DNA of 64,000 nucleotides from Pseudobdellovibrionaceae bacterium (GCA_016719575.1 JADJYV010000013.1:1240001-1304000), one strand, 5' to 3'; positions 44,601 to 52,403 are shown, numbered from the stretch's first letter. Translations and numbers: made by a program. Notes: generated by a model not told the origin, from the letters alone.

Positions 44601-44895
44601 TGACGAAAGAGAAAAGCGTGGAGCCATGAATACCCGACAGGATCTTCATGATTCTGTGATTGAGGGAGCTGTACACCGAGTCCGGCCAAAGCTGATGACA
44701 GTGCTTGCGCTTTTTATGGGCTTGATTCCTATCATGTGGTCGATTGGTGCGGGAGCTGACGTGATGAAACGAATTGCTGCACCTATGATCGGCGGGTTGC
44801 TCTCGTCATTCTTGCTTGAACTTCTCATCTACCCCGTTATTTTTTACATTTGGAAAGAGAAAACTATGAACTTAAAACTCAAGGAGACAAAATGA
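41629..44895 (+). CDS. Heavy-metal efflux RND transporter, CusA family
   Basis: I start at the ATG at 41629 (ATGA overlap), where the first membrane helix begins; 1088 residues. Motifs: IPLDAIPDLSDTQVIIYSKW, helix 4 ISIGVLVDGAIVEVENA, EGSLLYMPTAFPGLS, RIDMLSTGIRSPIGVKIFG. It is about 45 residues longer than the 22676 pump, partly from an insert in the second periplasmic part (SSLPNFMKTPFTRIWP). The CusA Met of DMLSTGI is present. It exports metal from the periplasm or cytoplasm through TolC. Confidence 0.95.
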   Translation: MIKRIIEFSAHNRLLVLVTTFVLIAFGIYSAKNIPLDAIPDLSDTQVIIYSKWDRSPEIIEKQVTYPIIASLLGAPKIKAVRGFSDYGYSFVYVIFEDGTDLYWARSRVVEYLSRISAQLPTGVQTELGPDATSVGWVYQYALVDESKKLNSADLKSLQDWTLRYQLQSVPGVSEVASVGGFTKQFQVRVDPRKLQLFQVSLPQVLDAVRDSNQETGGRVVEFSGTEAIVRSQGLISSVEEIENAVVTYPLKSRAPVLVKQVAQVSIGPEMRRGVTDLNGEGDTVGGIIVMRQGEDAPSVIARVKDKISDIQKSLPDGVKIKTVYDRSDLIHRAIETLKGTLIEELIIVSLVILIFLWHVPSAIVPIATIPVAVLLAFIPLVLMGQSSNIMSLAGIAISIGVLVDGAIVEVENAYRKIQHWDENGRKESFFKVRLEALTEVGPSVFFSLLVIAVSFLPIFTLIDQEGRLFRPLALSKTLAMGIAALLAITLDPALRMLFARPDEFKGPYPWLNWVGNTTLVGKYYSEHKHPISRRLFAIYEPVLHWVLERKKTVLALAFAAVLSIIPGFAMLGSEFMPTLHEGSLLYMPTAFPGLSVSEAQRVLTVQDQILKSFPEVDTVFGKAGRAETSTDIAPLSMIETTIVLKPHSEWRKQHRWYSSLPNFMKTPFTRIWPETISEENLINEMNDKLNFLGMPNIWTMPIKNRIDMLSTGIRSPIGVKIFGSDLKMIEKVGRDVESALMSVEGTRTVVAERVSSGYFLDVNFDRKKLQAYGLSLKEAQQQSMGAIGGDNVSTALVGRERYPIQVRLAPNFRQDIEAIKRILISTPTGAQIPLSEIATVGVNEGASMIRDENASLVGYVYVDLDLKKTDIGSYVENAKSVVAEKVKLPAGYTLSWSGQYENMERVKARLKVVIPLTLILIILLLHFNTKSWVKTGIVLLAVPFSLIGAVWFLVGLDYNLSIAAWVGMIALLGLDAETGVFMLMYLDLAYDEREKRGAMNTRQDLHDSVIEGAVHRVRPKLMTVLALFMGLIPIMWSIGAGADVMKRIAAPMIGGLLSSFLLELLIYPVIFYIWKEKTMNLKLKETK

Positions 44896-45230
44896 AAATA
44901 CAAATTTTAGTATCACTTCTAGCCGCTGTAATTTTAAGCGCGACTGCACAAGCAAAAGATACGAGTCAAAGCATTGAGCTTGCTGTCACTGAAAATGGTT
45001 TCGAGCCGAAATCAATTGACGTGAAGCCAGGAACTGACGTCACACTCAAAGTGACACGTAAAACTGATTCCACTTGTGCGAATCAGGTTCAGGTGCCATC
45101 AAGAAAGATCAAAGTCGATTTGCCTTTAAACAAAACTGTTTCTGTCGCTCTGGGAAAGCTTGAAAAAGGCGAAATTCGTTTTGGTTGCGGAATGAACATG
45201 ATGGAAGGTGGTCGGATTATTGTCCGCTAA
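44892..45230 (+). CDS. Secreted cupredoxin-domain protein
   Basis: I start at the ATG at 44892 (ATGA overlap with the pump); 112 residues, signal peptide about 1-21 (ending AQA). The mature part is a cupredoxin-like beta-sandwich: ENGFEPKSIDVKPGTDVTL, TDSTCANQVQVPS and IRFGCGMNMMEGGRIIV. Cys and Met near the end are the probable copper ligands. It is a plausible periplasmic copper carrier for the pump upstream. Confidence 0.85.
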   Translation: MKIQILVSLLAAVILSATAQAKDTSQSIELAVTENGFEPKSIDVKPGTDVTLKVTRKTDSTCANQVQVPSRKIKVDLPLNKTVSVALGKLEKGEIRFGCGMNMMEGGRIIVR

Positions 45231-45298
45231 TAATGGCTATCATAGCGGCTCTCACCAGATCTGATAAAAATGAAAAAAATTCAAAAACCAAACCGCAC

Positions 45299-45402
45299 TT
45301 TGGCGAAATCTCGACAGATCAGAGCCTAAAGGTAACCACTTTTGGCGAGATTTCGACGGACGCAAGTGCGAAACAAACAGGTATTGGCGAGTTCTCGACA
45401 AA
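45299..45402 (+). repeat. Three 16-bp direct repeats spaced 42 bp, probable activator-binding sites
   Basis: Copies of TTGGCGARWTYTCGAC start at 45300, 45342 and 45384, exactly 42 bases (four helical turns) apart. The core CGARWTYTCG is palindromic. They lie about 65-175 bases upstream of the sigma-54 promoter start. The region 45231-45500 otherwise holds only that promoter. A small open frame crosses the repeats (reading FGEISTD) but has no ribosome site. Confidence 0.85.
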
Positions 45403-45447
45403 TATACGAATATCCTACCTCTAAGTATTGCTTACTTGCTGGGCAGC

Positions 45448-45463
45448 TGGCACTTAACGTGCA
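45448..45463 (+). promoter_or_regulatory. Sigma-54 promoter for the 45501-50997 operon
   Basis: TGGCACTTAACGTGCA matches the sigma-54 consensus at 10 of 12 fixed positions, with GG and GC separated by exactly 10 bases. Expected start is near 45474, 27 bases before the ATG at 45501. A sigma-54 activator is encoded at the end of the same operon. Confidence 0.78.
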
Positions 45464-45500
45464 CTGAACTTCAATAGGTTTTCAACCGAAGGGGGTTTCG

Positions 45501-45809
45501 ATGAAAAAGTTAAGAAATACTATAGGTGCCGTAGCTGTTCTTGCTGTCGGTATCAAGGGAGCACAGGCCAGCGCCGATCAATCACAGGCGCCATTAGCGG
45601 TTCAAAAGGGTGTCTACTATTCCCTAACATCCGAAGCTGCGAAAGCCTTGGAAATCAACTTAGGGCGAATGATTGAAGAAGCCCAACTTAACAATAATCA
45701 ACAACTGGCATTCCAAATTCAAGAAGACGGCGAACTGGATCTTTCAATTTATGAAAGCGGCGTATTCGTTAGACTTAGTGCAGACATCGTAAAACGGGCT
45801 GCTGAATAA
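45501..45809 (+). CDS. Small secreted protein, possible modified or signalling peptide precursor
   Basis: The 102-residue product has a signal peptide (about 1-23, ending AQA) and a mature part of 79 residues, acidic with no Cys (VQKGVYYSLTSEAAKALEIN; ESGVFVRLS). No family recognised. It is the first gene after the sigma-54 promoter, with a G-rich site GGGGG before the ATG. It overlaps by one base a gene for an HExxH protein related to peptide-modifying enzymes. By context it could be the substrate of that enzyme and the ligand or source of the ligand for the SBP two genes on. That is inference. Confidence 0.75.
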   Translation: MKKLRNTIGAVAVLAVGIKGAQASADQSQAPLAVQKGVYYSLTSEAAKALEINLGRMIEEAQLNNNQQLAFQIQEDGELDLSIYESGVFVRLSADIVKRAAE

Positions 45810-46606
45810 TGAGCCTCTCCGTTCGTATTCTTTCAGAGCTTGAAGCCGGGCAATGGACACTTACTAGCATTGCGCCCTCTTTTCGCCGTCGTCTTACGGC
45901 TGAAACGAAGTCTCAGCTTCAAGGAAAAAATCTTTCGGAATTATGTATGGGGTTTTACGGAAATGTACGACCACACGACATTGTCATTCCGAACCAAAGA
46001 AAAGAACTCGATGTGGCTAGGATCAGCAACGAAGTACAAGGTTTGATTGAGAGAACGTTTGCTTCCGATTACTCGGGAGCAGCGGTGATTTCGTTTGAAT
46101 CAGAAATTTCTCAAAAGCTTCAAACTGCTTTGGAGTTGATCCACCGGACTGATGCGGGCATTTCGCTTTTGCTAAGTGAGCTTGTCGCAGCATTCGTTAG
46201 GGTGAAATCGGTAAATTTCAGAAGTGCGTCGCACCCGCAAATTTTTGGGCTGATTTTAATTGGTGACGGTGTTCATGAGTTAACGGCAAAACAGCTTGCG
46301 GTTTCGGTCGTTCATGAGTTGGCACATCAGGAGCTTTTTCTCATCAATCTTCTAGACCGACTTGTGAATCAACCTTTTGATTACAACGAAATCCATGCAC
46401 CGTTTCAAGGAACCAAGCGACCGCCGATTGGCAGACTGCATTCTATGTGGGCGCTTTACCGTATGGTACAGTTTCAAAAAATACAAAACGAGACAGACCA
46501 GAAGTATCAAGAGTTACTTCTGAAAAATGCCGAAGCGTTTGAGGACCAGGAGCTAACTCCTTTCGGTAAGAAGTTAGTCGAGATCGCAAGCAAGAGAGCC
46601 AGCTAA
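45809..46606 (+). CDS. HExxH-motif protein, probable peptide-modifying beta-hydroxylase-like enzyme
   Basis: The 265-residue cytoplasmic protein has VVHELAHQE with H169-E170-x-x-H173, followed by LFLINLLDRL, then PFQGTKRPPIGRLHSMWAL. An HExxH helix followed by a Y..P....RP..G.LH pattern is what I recall of the family annotated as HEXXH-motif peptide modification proteins, some shown to be 2-oxoglutarate-dependent beta-hydroxylases in RiPP clusters. An ordinary metalloprotease remains possible. It is tightly coupled to its neighbours (1-base overlaps on both sides). Confidence 0.65.
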   Translation: MSLSVRILSELEAGQWTLTSIAPSFRRRLTAETKSQLQGKNLSELCMGFYGNVRPHDIVIPNQRKELDVARISNEVQGLIERTFASDYSGAAVISFESEISQKLQTALELIHRTDAGISLLLSELVAAFVRVKSVNFRSASHPQIFGLILIGDGVHELTAKQLAVSVVHELAHQELFLINLLDRLVNQPFDYNEIHAPFQGTKRPPIGRLHSMWALYRMVQFQKIQNETDQKYQELLLKNAEAFEDQELTPFGKKLVEIASKRAS

Positions 46607-48048
46607 TGAAAAAGTGGCTCGTTTTGATCGGAGGGATCATCATTATGACATCAACACTCAGTATGGCAGCACCAAAAAAATACGGATATGTTCCACCAAC
46701 ATTTCCTCGCGATCCCGCCGAAGTTAATCAATTCGCAGAACACATTGTCTTGGGTCAAATTCTCGAGCCTATGGTTGATACTGACAAAATGGGTAATGTT
46801 ACTCCGGGTCTTGCCGAGAGCTGGACGTTTGAGGACAAGGGCCTCACTATTAAGTTCAAAATTAGAAAAGATCGCGTTTTCTCCAATGGCAAAAAGCTCG
46901 AAGCCAAAGACATTAAATATACTATTGATCGTGTCATTCAGAAAAAATCCCAGTCGAGTAATTTTCTCGGCAGCATTTCATCCATCGAAGCCCCTGCTTC
47001 AGACGCCCTCATCATCCGCCTTAAAGAGCCAAATGTGTCGATTCTTAAAGCTCTTAGTCGAGACCAAGTTGGTGTCGTTCCTGTTGATTGGAGTTTCAAT
47101 AAAGATTCTTCGGAACCCCTCATTGGTTCGGGACCTTACCGACTTTTAAAAAAGGGTACGAATTGGAATCTCGAAGTAAACGAGAAATATCCAAAGGCGT
47201 CAGCTATCAGCATCCGGGAGTGGCAGCTTGTTTTCTTTGGCGATCATGATCTCAATGTGCCAGCCGTCGGACTTCCGGATTACGTTCCTGGCGCGACCCT
47301 ATCCACAAAGACCGGGATGCAAAAAGTGAGAGGATTTGAAAGGCTCAAAACAGTTAACCAAATAAGCTACGCACAAACATCGGCCTGGTGGCATCCGCAC
47401 GGAACTCATTTCAATTCGCCGGAAATGCGAACCCGAGCAATGGGATTGATTGAAGAGATCTTGGATAAGGGCTGTAAGAAATTGGAACTTGAGCGAGCAA
47501 CTGGCGTCATTCCTAAAGGAGTTGCGGGCCATCTAGCCGTTACACAAGCTCCAAAGATCACGCATAAAAAATATGAAAAAACAGAACCACTCAGGCTCGC
47601 GTTCATAGGCGCGACCTTTGATGACTTTCTAAAGGGAAATGATCAAGCAATCGCAATAGAACACGGTTTCCAAATTGAGATTATAAAAATTTCTCCATCT
47701 GAAATGACGAAAATCGCTGACAAAAAACCTGATGTCATATTTGCTGGATGGGCTGGTGGGTTTAATGATCCCGAAGGGTTCATCGCTCTTCTTCCGACAT
47801 TTCTCGTAAAAGATTTTGGATCTTATATTGGTCCGGCTCTTGCCGAAAAATACAAGCGTGCCAGACAAGAAGAAAATTGGACTGTCAGAAGTGAACTGTT
47901 TCAGCAGATCAATGAGCAGCTTCGCAAAGATCAGCTGATGGTTCCGGGATGGCGTATTCCGTTCTACATCATCGGCCAAACTAATATGATCTCTGAAGAG
48001 GCCACTTTCCGCTATACACCGAGACTCCATCTTGTGAAGGGATTGTAG
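46606..48048 (+). CDS. Peptide-type ABC solute-binding protein (SBP family 5) without a transporter
   Basis: The 480-residue protein has a signal peptide (about 1-22). It carries family-5 motifs: ILEPMVDTDKMGNVTPGLAE, LTIKFKIRKDRVFSNGKKLE and AKDIKYTIDRV, then GSGPYRLLKK. This OppA/DppA-like fold binds peptides or similar ligands in the periplasm. No permease or ATPase gene is near. The next gene, overlapping, is a sensor kinase, so the protein probably delivers a ligand signal to it, as periplasmic binding proteins do for some kinases. Confidence 0.88.
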   Translation: MKKWLVLIGGIIIMTSTLSMAAPKKYGYVPPTFPRDPAEVNQFAEHIVLGQILEPMVDTDKMGNVTPGLAESWTFEDKGLTIKFKIRKDRVFSNGKKLEAKDIKYTIDRVIQKKSQSSNFLGSISSIEAPASDALIIRLKEPNVSILKALSRDQVGVVPVDWSFNKDSSEPLIGSGPYRLLKKGTNWNLEVNEKYPKASAISIREWQLVFFGDHDLNVPAVGLPDYVPGATLSTKTGMQKVRGFERLKTVNQISYAQTSAWWHPHGTHFNSPEMRTRAMGLIEEILDKGCKKLELERATGVIPKGVAGHLAVTQAPKITHKKYEKTEPLRLAFIGATFDDFLKGNDQAIAIEHGFQIEIIKISPSEMTKIADKKPDVIFAGWAGGFNDPEGFIALLPTFLVKDFGSYIGPALAEKYKRARQEENWTVRSELFQQINEQLRKDQLMVPGWRIPFYIIGQTNMISEEATFRYTPRLHLVKGL

Positions 48049-49439
48049 TGGGAATTTTAGGGAAATCTTCGACAAGATCTATTCAACGATATTTTCTGAG
48101 AATTTTTATTCCAATCGTACTTCTTGTCAGCACTGCTATTAGCGGCTTGCTGGCTTGGAACGATTATCGAGTTAACAAAGCTTCCCGTCTGGATAGTCAG
48201 AAACTCACATTTGAAACTTTCGCAGCAGTTGTTCGCCAGCCAATTATTCAAGGAAGTCTTATTGAAGCAAGAATTCGGGCGAACGAGCTTGCGCAGAACT
48301 CACAGGTTTCATGCATCGAAATTAAGTCGATCTCAGAAACAATCCAAAGTTGCAATAAGCTGAAGACTTCTTCATCAGGGCTTCATCGCATGGATACTGA
48401 TCTCTACTTTTCTGAGGATGCTTCGAATTGGATGGGACATATCTCGATTACATTCGACAATTCGGATCTAATTTCAGGAATTTGGAAAAACGCCGGGAAA
48501 AATGCAATCGGTTTCGTACTTCTTGCCGTAATTTTGTTTGCTGGGCTTTCAATCGGTTTTTCGCGAATTCGAATCGAGCTTAATGAACTGATGAAGATCT
48601 TAGAAACCCAAACGAGCGACAAGCAAAGAACACCAAAATTTAAAATTAGCGAATTCTCCTCTTTGGCGGAAAATTTGAGGTACCAATTTGAAGTAACTAA
48701 GGCAGCCGCGGAAGCAAAAGCGGCGCTCGATGTTGCAAGACAAGTTGCTCATGATATTCGATCGCCGATTGTGAGCCTTCAGGTGGCGCTCAACGCGGCA
48801 CAAGTTCAGCTCGATCCAAGTGTTAAGGGCGTTTTGAATCACTCCGCGCAAAGAATCAGTGACATTGCAAACGATGTTATCAGCCAATACACATCCTCCA
48901 ATAAAATTTCTGAATACAGAGTGCCGATACAAAAACTTCCGATGTCTGTCGATCTTGCTTTGAACGAAATGGTTGCTGAAAAAAGTCTGATGTGCAGACA
49001 GACGCCACAAGTGTCCGTACAAACAAAATTAAATACAGAGGATACCTTCATTGAAATGCAAGTGAGTGACTTCAAACGAATTATTTCCAACTTAATCGAC
49101 AATGCGCTCTACGCCGTTTCTGATCAGGGGAGCATTGACGTGAATTGCACGAGGGTTGCGGATGAGTGCTGCATTTCCATTGTCGATAACGGCTCTGGAA
49201 TTTCGGAGTTAGTTTTGAAGGTGATTTTAGAAAAAGGTGGATCTTTTGGAAAACCCAATGGCAAAGGTTTAGGTCTACAATGGGCCAAGAAAACAATCGA
49301 AAAGCATAGTGGCAGGATTTTGATATCGTCTAAAGAGGGCGTCGGCACCGCCGTTAGAATTTTTCTGCCGATGACGATGAATCGAAATGTAAAAGTACAA
49401 ACCGGCGTTCAGCATAGCCTTGCGGCAAAAGAAGCTTGA
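48048..49439 (+). CDS. Membrane sensor histidine kinase
   Basis: The protein starts at a GTG overlapping the SBP stop; 463 residues. Helix 1 is about 17-37, a periplasmic domain about 38-145, and helix 2 about 150-172. The dimerisation/phosphotransfer domain has His235 in ARQVAHDIRSP, followed by the ATPase domain with NLIDNALYAV, DNGSGIS and GKGLGLQW. The small periplasmic domain is suited to contact the SBP. The partner response regulator follows 19 bases later. Confidence 0.92.
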   Translation: MGILGKSSTRSIQRYFLRIFIPIVLLVSTAISGLLAWNDYRVNKASRLDSQKLTFETFAAVVRQPIIQGSLIEARIRANELAQNSQVSCIEIKSISETIQSCNKLKTSSSGLHRMDTDLYFSEDASNWMGHISITFDNSDLISGIWKNAGKNAIGFVLLAVILFAGLSIGFSRIRIELNELMKILETQTSDKQRTPKFKISEFSSLAENLRYQFEVTKAAAEAKAALDVARQVAHDIRSPIVSLQVALNAAQVQLDPSVKGVLNHSAQRISDIANDVISQYTSSNKISEYRVPIQKLPMSVDLALNEMVAEKSLMCRQTPQVSVQTKLNTEDTFIEMQVSDFKRIISNLIDNALYAVSDQGSIDVNCTRVADECCISIVDNGSGISELVLKVILEKGGSFGKPNGKGLGLQWAKKTIEKHSGRILISSKEGVGTAVRIFLPMTMNRNVKVQTGVQHSLAAKEA

Positions 49440-49458
49440 ACGCGTTGAGGGAGGTCAT

Positions 49459-50997
49459 ATGGAACAACCACGAGTTATTTTTGTAGATGACGAAAGCTGC
49501 TTTCGTGACGGTCTCAAGATATCCCTCGATTCCGCTTTTGGCGCGGAACGCGCTTTCGATGTCGAGTTTCATTCACACCCAGAGTTGGCGCTTGATTCGA
49601 TTAAGAAAAATCCCTTCAACGTCTTTTTGGTTTTTATGGATCATCATTTCCATGAATCAAAAGAGAAGACCACTTTAGGTGCGGACTTCATACGTCCGAT
49701 CAAAAGAGTGAACTCTTATATCGAGATCGTCATGATGTCATCGGATACAACGCCAGAAAGTCTTCGCTTGTGGCTGAAGAATGGTGCCGACAAATTTCTC
49801 TATAAAGAATTTGTCGGGCAGCAAGAAAAGCTGCAAATTTTTATCACCGAGGCACTGACGAAGTTTCGTTCTAAGTTTAACGGATTTCTTGGAAACAGCA
49901 GTCGTCGGATCAGCCAAGTGCCAGAATCTCTCAAGAAAATTGGAGTTGTATCGCTGGATCGTGAAATGAAGGCAGCGGCCGATCTTGTTTTGCAGACAGC
50001 GAAATCAGATTTATCAGTTTTGATTTACGGAGAAACTGGAACTGGAAAAGAATTGTTTGCGCGAGCAATTCATCAGAATTCAGATCGAAAGGATAAACAG
50101 TTCCGCACAATTGATTGCACGCAGTTCAAAAAATCAGAACTTATCGCTAGCGAGTTATTCGGGAGCGAAAAAGGTGCTTTCACTGGAGCTGAATCAAAAA
50201 TAGGTCTTCTTGAGGTCGCTAATGGCGGAACCGTTTTCTTAGATGAAGTTCATCATTTGAGTGACGAAGCGCAGGCGATGCTTTTGCGATTTATTCAGGA
50301 TCGAAAAGTTCGACGAGTTGGCGGTAGCGTTGAAAAGCATGTTGATGTGCGATTGGTATTCGCCGCAAAGCCACACTTGAAGGTCCTCGTGGATGAAGAC
50401 AAGTTTCTCGCTGATTTGATCTATCGGATGAAGCAGATCAAGATTGATCTTCCAACACTTGCTAAGCGGCCCAACGATGTCGAAGTCTTATGTGAGTTCT
50501 TTCTAGAAAAACGACGACCATCGCAATCTGACAGCGTGCCCAAACAGTTGCATCCCGATTCACTGGATATACTTCGTTCTTATTCGTGGCCTGGGAATGT
50601 CCGCGAGCTGGAAAATTTAATTGAACGACTTTCGGTCTTGGTAAGCGGCCCAATTATTTTACCAGAACATATCGAGAAATACGGGGAGCTTGAAGGTGCT
50701 GCAAGCACTGAGAAAGTTGCGACCCTTGAATCGCTTGAACAAATGAACGCTCGTCACGAAAACGAAGTTAGAACGCTTATCCTTAGGACATATCAGGCAA
50801 GCGATTATAACCTGTCTGAGACTTCCAGGAAACTTGGAGTTGCTCGCTCATCCCTACGCAGCCAGTGCCAAGCCTTGGGGATTTGGGAGAGCATGGATGT
50901 TGTAAGTCGAAAAGACCAGGCCAACGGCAAAGGTGAGTTGAGGCGGATGGTGGATAACTCTGTGAGAATGGTTATGAGCGCCGTCTTGGATAATTAG
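49459..50997 (+). CDS. NtrC-type sigma-54-dependent response regulator
   Basis: I start at the ATG at 49459 (GAGGGAGG upstream); 512 residues. The receiver has Asp10-Asp11 and phospho-acceptor Asp61. The AAA+ domain has Walker A GETGTGKE (191-198) and GAFTGA (239-244), which contacts sigma-54. The C-terminal Fis-type HTH (NLSETSRKLGVARSSLRSQC) is followed by about 40 extra residues. It should bind the palindromic repeats at 45299-45402 and 52205-52313 and activate both sigma-54 promoters. The region 50998-51063 shows nothing further. Confidence 0.93.
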   Translation: MEQPRVIFVDDESCFRDGLKISLDSAFGAERAFDVEFHSHPELALDSIKKNPFNVFLVFMDHHFHESKEKTTLGADFIRPIKRVNSYIEIVMMSSDTTPESLRLWLKNGADKFLYKEFVGQQEKLQIFITEALTKFRSKFNGFLGNSSRRISQVPESLKKIGVVSLDREMKAAADLVLQTAKSDLSVLIYGETGTGKELFARAIHQNSDRKDKQFRTIDCTQFKKSELIASELFGSEKGAFTGAESKIGLLEVANGGTVFLDEVHHLSDEAQAMLLRFIQDRKVRRVGGSVEKHVDVRLVFAAKPHLKVLVDEDKFLADLIYRMKQIKIDLPTLAKRPNDVEVLCEFFLEKRRPSQSDSVPKQLHPDSLDILRSYSWPGNVRELENLIERLSVLVSGPIILPEHIEKYGELEGAASTEKVATLESLEQMNARHENEVRTLILRTYQASDYNLSETSRKLGVARSSLRSQCQALGIWESMDVVSRKDQANGKGELRRMVDNSVRMVMSAVLDN

Positions 50998-51063
50998 GCT
51001 ACTAAGACACCTTTGTTGGAACAGCGAGACTACAGAATCGAAATTCATGGGTTCTTATAAATT

Positions 51064-51636
51064 TTAACTTTTGGGACATTCAAGATTGATGGCTTCGCTC
51101 ATTAGCGCGTCCCCAGAAGTTGGTACGACGTAAGGAATCTGGCGAGTAAGGCAGTTCTCTTTTAAAATTTCCACGTTTAATTTTGCTTCTCTGCAAACTC
51201 CCATAGTCGTGTAACGAAATTTTCCGTCCTTTATGTCGTCACCAATTTTACTGTTATCTAAATAGACCTTAGCCCCATTTGGCGAACTTTCATGGAATGA
51301 AATCTCCACGTGGGTTTCGACACATGTCGAAGCAAAAGCCATTAAGCGTTTCAGCTCTGTTCCCGATAGTTTTCGATCATAAATTGAGTTTTTAGAGGCC
51401 AAGTAAATATACTTTTTGGAAGATAAATTAAAAATCATATACGTAGAGGTAGTGCCATCGAATTTCAACTTAAGTCTGTCTTTTCCCGTATGAGCCATCA
51501 CTTCATGGTACCCAGATGATAGTTCGAGGTATTCACGCGCTTTCTTAGAGCCTTCCCACGTAACTGCATTGCTATTTGATTGGCCGTAAACTGAAGAACA
51601 AACGAAAAAAAAGAGACAAGTAGACACAGTTCTCAT
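51064..51636 (-). CDS. Secreted protein of unknown function
   Basis: I start at the ATG at 51636, where a signal peptide begins (about 1-18, ending VYG); 190 residues. The mature protein has alternating strands and four Cys (ASTCVET, MGVCREA, ENCLTR, LECPKS) that may form two disulfides. No family recognised. It overlaps by 4 bases the membrane protein upstream on the reverse strand. Confidence 0.72.
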   Translation of the reverse strand: MRTVSTCLFFFVCSSVYGQSNSNAVTWEGSKKAREYLELSSGYHEVMAHTGKDRLKLKFDGTTSTYMIFNLSSKKYIYLASKNSIYDRKLSGTELKRLMAFASTCVETHVEISFHESSPNGAKVYLDNSKIGDDIKDGKFRYTTMGVCREAKLNVEILKENCLTRQIPYVVPTSGDALMSEAINLECPKS

Positions 51637-52067
51637 TTCACATCTGCCGTTGATAAATTTGATTTTTCTAATTTTGATTTGAAGGAGGCCCAGAGGCAAA
51701 ATCCGACACCAAACAATATTATTGAGGCCAATAGGGACCAATAATAGACACTTCTCCAGCATTCAATCTCTGGACGAAAGAAGTCGACCTTTTCCTTCAT
51801 TGCTTCTGCCACGATTAGTTCATACCAAGAAAGCAAACAAATCATACCGACTATATTTGCCCCGCACGAGAGCAATACCGGCAAATGCCAAACTTTGAAA
51901 TTTCGATTTTGAAAATACAATTTACTTACTAACCACCCTTGGGCAGTCAAAAGGAGTGCCGACGCTGTCCATGAGAATTGTATCAAATTCGCCGTGTACG
52001 TTACGACTCTATCAATTTGTTCTGGTTGAAGGTTTGCCACAACAGTCATTTCGGACGAATAAAACAT
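51633..52067 (-). CDS. Small membrane protein of unknown function
   Basis: The 144-residue protein has three hydrophobic segments (about 28-50, 62-84 and 108-128) and a charged tail. The start could be residue 1 (52067) or the ATG at 52049; neither has a clear ribosome site. It is divergent from the secretion operon and shares the upstream region with the repeats at 52205-52313, so it may belong to the same regulon. Confidence 0.65.
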   Translation of the reverse strand: MFYSSEMTVVANLQPEQIDRVVTYTANLIQFSWTASALLLTAQGWLVSKLYFQNRNFKVWHLPVLLSCGANIVGMICLLSWYELIVAEAMKEKVDFFRPEIECWRSVYYWSLLASIILFGVGFCLWASFKSKLEKSNLSTADVK

Positions 52068-52204
52068 TTTATGAATGGTTCTTAGTCCAGGGACCGCCTG
52101 ATTGAAACTGTTCGAAGTTTTCTAAAGGTACCTGTGACGCCAGACTCATTTTAATGAGAGTACTTCCCAACTCTCAGGTCTGCCACTTTCGATTTGACCG
52201 CAAA

Positions 52205-52313
52205 ATGTCCAGTTTTCGACGGACATCCTCCTAGCTAAATCGACCCGCCCCAATATCTGGCGGGATTTCGACAACCAAAAATCGAACCATCGTTCAATTC
52301 GCGAGTTCTCGAC
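52205..52313 (+). repeat. Second set of three activator-type repeats before the secretion operon
   Basis: Copies of the motif at 45299-45402 start at 52205 (12 of 16 bases), 52257 (CTGGCGGGATTTCGAC) and 52298 (TTCGCGAGTTCTCGAC). Spacing is 52 and 41 bases, about five and four helical turns. They lie about 100-210 bases upstream of the expected start of the sigma-54 promoter at 52388. The rest of 52068-52457 shows no other element I can support. Confidence 0.72.
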
Positions 52314-52387
52314 GAATCGACCTTTGCCGCGCCTATAATTCAAAATCAAAAATCAATCTTTCCAACAACTTAGCCTGTGAGCCGCTC

Positions 52388-52403
52388 TGGTGGCCTCTTT
52401 GCA
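52388..52403 (+). promoter_or_regulatory. Sigma-54 promoter for the secretion operon
   Basis: TGGTGGCCTCTTTGCA has GG and GC 10 bases apart and a good TTTGCA at -12; the -24 box is weaker (8 of 12 fixed positions in all). Expected start is near 52414, with the first gene at 52458 preceded by AAGGAGAG. The upstream repeats shared with the promoter at 45448 support it. Confidence 0.6.

Noticed and set aside
45185..45424. Open frame reading FGEISTD-type peptide repeats
   Set aside because: The repetition comes from the 42-bp-spaced DNA repeats; the frame overlaps the cupredoxin gene, lacks a ribosome site and contains the region upstream of a sigma-54 promoter.
48057..49348. Several reverse-strand open frames inside the kinase gene
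   Set aside because: They have no recognisable domains or ribosome sites and lie opposite a well-supported kinase with all its motifs.
45299..52313. The two repeat clusters as ends (att sites) of an integrated element
   Set aside because: The copies are divergent palindromes in multiple phased sites directly upstream of two sigma-54 promoters, which fits activator binding better than recombination; no integrase is present.
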